A stretch of 10,339 bases of DNA from Candidatus Aenigmatarchaeota archaeon (GTDB lineage Archaea; Aenigmatarchaeota; Aenigmatarchaeia; CG10238-14). Below are positions 7,758-10,339 of the stretch, piece after piece. Every line of letters begins with the position of its first letter. The stretch's first letter is position 1. The stretch covers positions 1 through 10,339 of the forward strand of contig JAPLUX010000181.1 of assembly GCA_026397455.1 (NCBI GenBank). Reading direction: 5' to 3'. The notes below the pieces were generated by a model. That model saw nothing but the letters and a program-made list of their open reading frames with translations, ran no database searches and was not told the origin of the DNA. Made by a program: the position numbers and the translations under genes.

Positions 7758-8126
7758 ATGAAACATTTATCTTCAATTTACTACGAAACAATAAAGCACA
7801 AAGACCAGCGATATGATACTCTAGGTGACTATTTTAAAGGAGATTATTGTACAGAATTTTATGTTTCGCAATGTAAAAATGCAGACTATGAATTTATGAT
7901 TCTTATACATGAATTGACAGAGTGGTACCTTTGTCAGAAACGAGGAATAAAGAACAAAGACATAGATAAATTCGATATGACTCACTTAGAACTCGAAGAC
8001 CCAGGAAGAAGTAAAGAAGCCCCATATCACAAAGAGCATATGTTTGCGGAACGTATCGAAAAACTTATTTGCAAAGAACTTGGTATTAAGTGGGATAATT
8101 ATTATGGAAAAGAACTAAATAAATAA
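7758..8126 (+). CDS. Small zincin-like protein with HELTEW motif (possible metallopeptidase-like)
   Basis: 122 aa. A helix carrying MILIHELTEWYLCQKRGI (47-64) has the His-Glu pair of zincin active sites, but the third position is Glu (H51-E52-x-x-E55) rather than the standard HExxH. A second conserved-looking block is EAPYHKEHMFAERIEKLICKEL (87-108), where H91, H94 or E98 could complete a metal site. The end, GIKWDNYYGKEL, is aromatic. I recall phage proteins with the same skeleton (IHEl.E..l...rGI...d.D.FD, then aPY..EH..A..iE..l..elg..W..Y), but no function is attached to them in my knowledge. It lies 1 nt after the ejection-type gene and 3 nt before the ATP-grasp gene, so all are one transcript. 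Metal binding is a reasonable inference; peptidase activity is only a possibility. Confidence 0.5.
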   Translation: MKHLSSIYYETIKHKDQRYDTLGDYFKGDYCTEFYVSQCKNADYEFMILIHELTEWYLCQKRGIKNKDIDKFDMTHLELEDPGRSKEAPYHKEHMFAERIEKLICKELGIKWDNYYGKELNK

Positions 8127-8129
8127 ACT

Positions 8130-9539
8130 ATGAAATTTATATTCTTCACTGCAGACGGAATCGGGCTTCCAATCGCTTACAGACTTCTTAAAGAAGGGAA
8201 TGATGTTATTATCGCTCAAGTTCAAAATGTTGAAGACTTAGGAAATGGAGACAAGAATGAGCATCCAGATATTAAACGTACTCGTCTTGAAAACTATAAT
8301 GGCATACTTACGAAGTATGATGCCAAAGAAGTATTAAGAAATATGAAGAAAATTAGTAACAAAGATGAAGTATTTGTTTTCTTTGATTTTAATAATCTTT
8401 GGAGATTCGCCGAAGTTGCTTTAAAAATGGGTTTTACTAAAGGTTTTTTCCCGTCAAAAGAAGACTACGAACTTGAAAAAGACAGAAACAAAGCGAAAGA
8501 TTTAGTAAAGAAATATTATCCAGGACTTAAAGTTGCAGATGTTCATGAATTCAAGACTACAGATGAAGCAAAACAAATGCTCGAAGAAAGTGAAGATATT
8601 TGGGTATTAAAAGGAAACAGTGAATGTGCGAAGACTTTTGTTCCTAGTTCTAAAAATGCAGAATTAGCAAAAATTCAAATTATAGAAATGCTTGATGAGA
8701 ATACTCAAGACTATGAAAGCAGTGGATTTATACTTGAGAAGATGATAAATAATCCAAGAGAACTCACACCAGAATCTATTTGGTGGGACGGTAAACTTGT
8801 AGCGACAAATATAGATATTGAAAACAAGCCATTGGGAAGTGGTAATATTGCTGATCAAACAGGATGTTCTGCTAATCTTATTATAAAAACAGAAATAGAT
8901 GACGAAATAAATAAAATTTCATTCCCTCCATTTGTTGAAGAGATGGCTAAGAAGCATAAAGGGATGTTTGTATGGGATGCCTCACTTCTCTGTGATGAAG
9001 ATAAGTATTTCTTTGGAGAATTTTGTTCTTGTAGAGTTGGTTGGGACTCTGTATTTAGCGAGATTTTAATGTCTGGTTCTGCCACCAATTACTTTAAGAG
9101 TATTTCAGAAGGGAAAAATCCTTTTATATACAAATTTGGTGTTTCTGTAAGAGGTTTCAATATAGCAAAGAAAGACGAGGGTATCGATTATAAAGTTATA
9201 AAAAGCTCAATGAACTGGATGCAAAGTGCCGATAAGAATGTATTCCCGTATGAAATGATGATGGAAGATGGAAAGGTAACAAATATAGGAGCAAGTCCAG
9301 ATATGGTAGTTTTTGCTGGTTCTGGAAATGAAATTGAAGATGCCCTTGATGAAGTATATGAAACAATAGAAAACTTTAGTTTTGAAGATATGTATACAAG
9401 ACCACGATTCGATTTTACTAGTTATGACTATCCATCTTCAATAATGAATAGATTTATGTATGGACTTGATAGATCGCTCTATTCTAGTGAAAAAACTGAA
9501 GAAATAAATGAATTAGAGTCGCTTGAAGAGACAAAATAA
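8130..9539 (+). CDS. PurD-like ATP-grasp ligase (phosphoribosylamine-glycine ligase-like), substrate unknown
   Basis: 469 aa, with the full PurD order visible. N domain: MKFIFFTADGIGLPIAYRLL (1-20), then FFPSKEDYELEKDRNKAKDL (106-125), which lines up with the PurD stretch 'FGP...A..EgSKaf.K.fl'. ATP-grasp domain: WVLKGN with K161 at the nucleotide lysine position, FILEKMINNPRELT with E203 at the hinge acid position, and YFFGEFCSCRVGWDS (294-307), which corresponds to PurD 'viEfN.RfGDPE' with E297 and R302 kept but the metal-binding Asn replaced by Cys/Ser. C domain: VVFAGSGNEIEDALDEVYETI (393-413) and a closing TRPRFDF, resembling PurD 'vtalG.tleeA...aY..i' and 'yR.DI'. The Gly-rich nucleotide loop is altered (GNSECAKTF). 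True PurD joins glycine to phosphoribosylamine; here acceptor specificity is probably different. It is the last gene before a new promoter. The start follows TAA-ACT without a Shine-Dalgarno. Confidence 0.72.
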   Translation: MKFIFFTADGIGLPIAYRLLKEGNDVIIAQVQNVEDLGNGDKNEHPDIKRTRLENYNGILTKYDAKEVLRNMKKISNKDEVFVFFDFNNLWRFAEVALKMGFTKGFFPSKEDYELEKDRNKAKDLVKKYYPGLKVADVHEFKTTDEAKQMLEESEDIWVLKGNSECAKTFVPSSKNAELAKIQIIEMLDENTQDYESSGFILEKMINNPRELTPESIWWDGKLVATNIDIENKPLGSGNIADQTGCSANLIIKTEIDDEINKISFPPFVEEMAKKHKGMFVWDASLLCDEDKYFFGEFCSCRVGWDSVFSEILMSGSATNYFKSISEGKNPFIYKFGVSVRGFNIAKKDEGIDYKVIKSSMNWMQSADKNVFPYEMMMEDGKVTNIGASPDMVVFAGSGNEIEDALDEVYETIENFSFEDMYTRPRFDFTSYDYPSSIMNRFMYGLDRSLYSSEKTEEINELESLEETK

Positions 9540-9541
9540 TG

Positions 9542-9558
9542 TTTACAAATTATGTAAA
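9542..9558. promoter_or_regulatory. Candidate operator: TTTACA-N5-TGTAAA dyad over the -35 box
   Basis: A perfect 6-bp inverted repeat with a 5-nt spacer (AATTA) covers the whole -35 element. A dimeric regulator bound here would block RNA polymerase. The dyad is short and AT-rich, so chance is possible. An extra TTTACA half-site lies downstream at 9583-9588. Confidence 0.4.
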
Positions 9559-9570
9559 ATGGTATATAAT
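9542..9570 (+). promoter_or_regulatory. Sigma-70-type promoter for the zinc-knuckle operon
   Basis: TTTACA (9542-9547) matches the -35 consensus at 5 of 6 bases. Exactly 17 nt later TATAAT (9565-9570) is a perfect -10 box. A start near 9577 would leave a leader of about 25 nt before the ATG at 9602. It begins 3 nt after the stop of the ATP-grasp gene, and no terminator hairpin separates them, so late transcripts could also read through. Confidence 0.82.
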
Positions 9571-9591
9571 ATAAGTAGTACTTTTACAAAT

Positions 9592-9595
9592 GGAG
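9592..9595 (+). promoter_or_regulatory. Shine-Dalgarno GGAG that sets the start at 9602
   Basis: GGAG sits 6 nt before the ATG at 9602, ideal spacing. It would lie inside the gene if the upstream ATG at 9590 were used, and that ATG has no ribosome binding site. This favours 9602. Confidence 0.7.
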
Positions 9596-9601
9596 TTCAA
9601 A

Positions 9602-9820
9602 ATGGCAAACAATCGTTATAACAAACCAGCTCCTGCCCAATATCAACCAAAACAGAAAGTTGAGCAAAAGGAGGTAACTCTTTTTTTCTCTAACTGCCTT
9701 GTCTGCGGTAAAAAGATAACGGAAGGGTATTACGGAAGTTGGGAAAATGGCGGTACTTGTTCAAAGACATGTGAGCAAGCACAAGAATTACGACGACCTA
9801 CTTTTATAAAGGAGACATAA
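9602..9820 (+). CDS. Small zinc-knuckle protein (CxxC...CxxxC)
   Basis: 72 aa from the ATG at 9602 (76 aa if the weaker ATG at 9590 is used). The first 28 residues are a polar, Pro/Gln/Lys-rich tail that is probably disordered. Then come C32-x2-C35-GKKI, a short Tyr/Gly/Trp-rich stretch (EGYYGSWENGG), and C53-x3-C57, giving four cysteines for one zinc. The 'C..CGK.I ... G..CS..C' style resembles small treble-clef or FCS/MYM-like zinc fingers that bind proteins or nucleic acids. It is the first gene of a three-gene coupled operon behind a strong promoter, and its TAA shares a base with the next ATG. The function is unknown. An early regulatory or host-takeover protein is a guess from size, promoter and fold. 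Confidence 0.65.
   Translation: MANNRYNKPAPAQYQPKQKVEQKEVTLFFSNCLVCGKKITEGYYGSWENGGTCSKTCEQAQELRRPTFIKET
9808..9814 (+). promoter_or_regulatory. Strong Shine-Dalgarno AAAGGAG for the second small gene
   Basis: AAAGGAG, 5 nt before the ATG at 9820, lies inside the end of the preceding gene. The same AAGGAGACA sequence precedes the third gene, so the start regions of genes two and three (AAGGAGACAWAATGAC) look duplicated. Confidence 0.75.
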
Positions 9821-10080
9821 TGACTTACTGCGTTCGTTGTCAGGGCATTATCCTTCTGGATATGCCGACTGAGTTCGTTGCTGGGAAGGAGTATCACCAA
9901 GTGTGCGCTCTGAAAGAAACATATAGGAGAATACCAATGGAAACTCCAAAGGAAACGCTTCTCTGTGCTAAGTGTAACGGAATCTTCTCTAAATTCATGT
10001 ACGTTGAGTATCTGGATGGAAAACCTTACCATTACGCCTGCGCTTCGCTTGTTCTACACCAACTCAAGGAGACAAAATGA
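9820..10080 (+). CDS. Duplicated CxxC-x18-HxxC zinc-binding protein (LIM-like halves)
   Basis: 86 aa made of two copies of one zinc module with identical spacing: C4-x2-C7-x18-H26-x2-C29 and C49-x2-C52-x18-H71-x2-C74. Each copy has the pattern C..C.GI......M..E...GK.YH..CA, joined by a Pro/Glu/Thr-containing linker (about 36-47). This is the cysteine/histidine layout of LIM-type half domains and related treble-clef fingers, which usually mediate protein-protein contact. It overlaps both neighbours (TAATG upstream, ATGA downstream), so the three proteins are probably made in fixed ratio. Internal duplication is clear by eye; the target is unknown. GC is higher than in the structural genes. Confidence 0.72.
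   Translation: MTYCVRCQGIILLDMPTEFVAGKEYHQVCALKETYRRIPMETPKETLLCAKCNGIFSKFMYVEYLDGKPYHYACASLVLHQLKETK
10066..10071 (+). promoter_or_regulatory. Strong Shine-Dalgarno AAGGAG for the third small gene
   Basis: AAGGAG with a 5-nt spacer (ACAAA) before the ATG at 10077, inside the end of the second gene. It supports that start despite the 4-nt overlap. Confidence 0.75.
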
Positions 10081-10277
10081 CCTATCTACCACCTGTGATC
10101 AAGTGCCACTTCTGTGGATTGAAAATTGACCTGAACAAGGACTACTATCGAAAGATTGTTGACCTTGGTGGTAAAGTTCGACACTGGCACAATGATGTAA
10201 GCAACTCTCTCAAAGACTGCTGGCATCAGCAAGTTCTGAAGTCCGAAGCAGTTTCAAAACACAAAAGACCATTTTGA
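10077..10277 (+). CDS. Small zinc-knuckle protein (CxxC...HxH...C)
   Basis: 66 aa. It starts MTY like the previous protein and carries C10-x2-C13-GLKID, then a Lys/Tyr-rich span and H36-W-H38, and C48-W-H50. These can supply the third and fourth zinc ligands, although the exact set is uncertain. The first knuckle (CHFCGLKI) closely parallels CLVCGKKI, CVRCQGII and CAKCNGIF in the two upstream proteins, suggesting common descent. The C-terminus is basic (HKRPF). Translation is coupled to the upstream gene by ATGA overlap with its own AAGGAG site. It is the last gene in the window. Function unknown. Confidence 0.65.
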   Translation: MTYLPPVIKCHFCGLKIDLNKDYYRKIVDLGGKVRHWHNDVSNSLKDCWHQQVLKSEAVSKHKRPF

Positions 10278-10285
10278 CACCATCA

Positions 10286-10313
10286 GAGATGCAACGTCAC
10301 TCTGGTGCATCTC
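10286..10313 (+). other. Perfect 8-bp hairpin after the zinc-knuckle operon
   Basis: GAGATGCA (10286-10293) pairs with TGCATCTC (10306-10313) around a 12-nt loop. An alternative stem, CAGAG (10284-10288) with CTCTG (10300-10304), shares bases with it, so the two cannot form together. No U-tract follows, so it is not a classical terminator by itself. It may be part of a leader RNA for a gene beyond the window or a transcript-end structure. Confidence 0.45.
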
Positions 10314-10316
10314 CCA

Positions 10317-10332
10317 CCCATTGGGGAATGGG
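10317..10332 (+). other. Perfect 6-bp hairpin with GGGG loop
   Basis: CCCATT (10317-10322) pairs with AATGGG (10327-10332) around GGGG, only 3 nt after the preceding hairpin. The window ends 7 nt later, so a following U-run cannot be excluded. It could be a terminator, an RNA-binding site or a leader structure. The 10278-10339 stretch has no gene that I can see. Confidence 0.45.
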
Positions 10333-10339
10333 CGTATCT

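Larger units (their letters stand above)
9542..9591 (+). repeat. 9-bp direct repeat TTTACAAAT bracketing the promoter
   Basis: TTTACAAAT occurs at 9542-9550 (on the -35 box) and at 9583-9591 (just before the ribosome binding site of the first small gene), 41 bp apart, about four helical turns. It may be paired regulator contact sites or coincidence in AT-rich DNA. Confidence 0.35.

Noticed and set aside
9536..9560. A terminator between the ATP-grasp gene and the zinc-knuckle promoter.
   Set aside because: The only inverted repeat there is the AT-rich TTTACA/TGTAAA dyad, too weak for a terminator stem and without a following U-run.
9539..9574. An 11-codon ORF beginning at the TAATG after the ATP-grasp gene.
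   Set aside because: It coincides with the -35 and -10 boxes, is very short and has no recognisable product. The promoter explains the sequence better.
1..10339. tRNA genes, CRISPR arrays, insertion sequences, integrase or attachment sites.
   Set aside because: I saw no cloverleaf-like segment, regular spaced repeats, transposase/integrase motifs or terminal inverted repeats in this window.

Overview
The window is a stretch of a tailed-phage genome (Caudoviricetes), AT-rich (roughly 35% GC by eye over most of its length). Every gene is on the + strand and packed end to end with 1-9 nt gaps or 4-nt ATGA/TAATG overlaps. The standard bacterial code fits, since TAA, TAG and TGA all end genes. 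The order head-tail adaptor, beta-propeller nozzle/stabilisation-like protein, fibre proteins, then large Ala/Gly-rich internal proteins suggests a short-tailed (podovirus-like) virion. The host cannot be fixed. The one clear promoter is an ordinary sigma-70 type, which argues against hosts with divergent promoters such as Bacteroidetes.

Layout. (1) 2-2052: the neck, with an adaptor missing its 5' end and a 494-aa propeller protein. (2) 2049-3848: three coupled genes for tail-fibre or tail-appendage parts. They carry three copies of one module (D-[WY]-G...G-x-DVK... then H-x-LGY), and the first copy is interrupted by a ubiquitin-E1-FCCH-like insert. (3) 3852-7756: three probable internal/ejection proteins, one coiled-coil and Ala-rich, one with a conserved helical core, one with a membrane-active-looking Gly/Ala segment. 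(4) 7758-9539: a small HELTEW (zincin-like) protein followed 3 nt later by a full-length PurD-like ATP-grasp protein, which is unexpected at the end of a structural cluster. (5) 9540-9601: a near-consensus promoter, TTTACA-N17-TATAAT, with a dyad over the -35 box. (6) 9602-10277: three tiny coupled zinc-knuckle proteins. (7) 10278-10339: two back-to-back perfect hairpins and no gene.

A sharp change occurs at about 9540. Genes before it mostly lack a Shine-Dalgarno sequence, and several begin in the context AAACTATG. Genes after it have strong GGAG/AAGGAG sites, higher GC (about 42-50% in sampled lines) and a different codon flavour. I read this as the border between the late virion transcription unit and a separately promoted early or accessory operon. 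The candidates for something undescribed are the HELTEW plus PurD-like ATP-grasp pair and the zinc-knuckle operon with its operator-like promoter.
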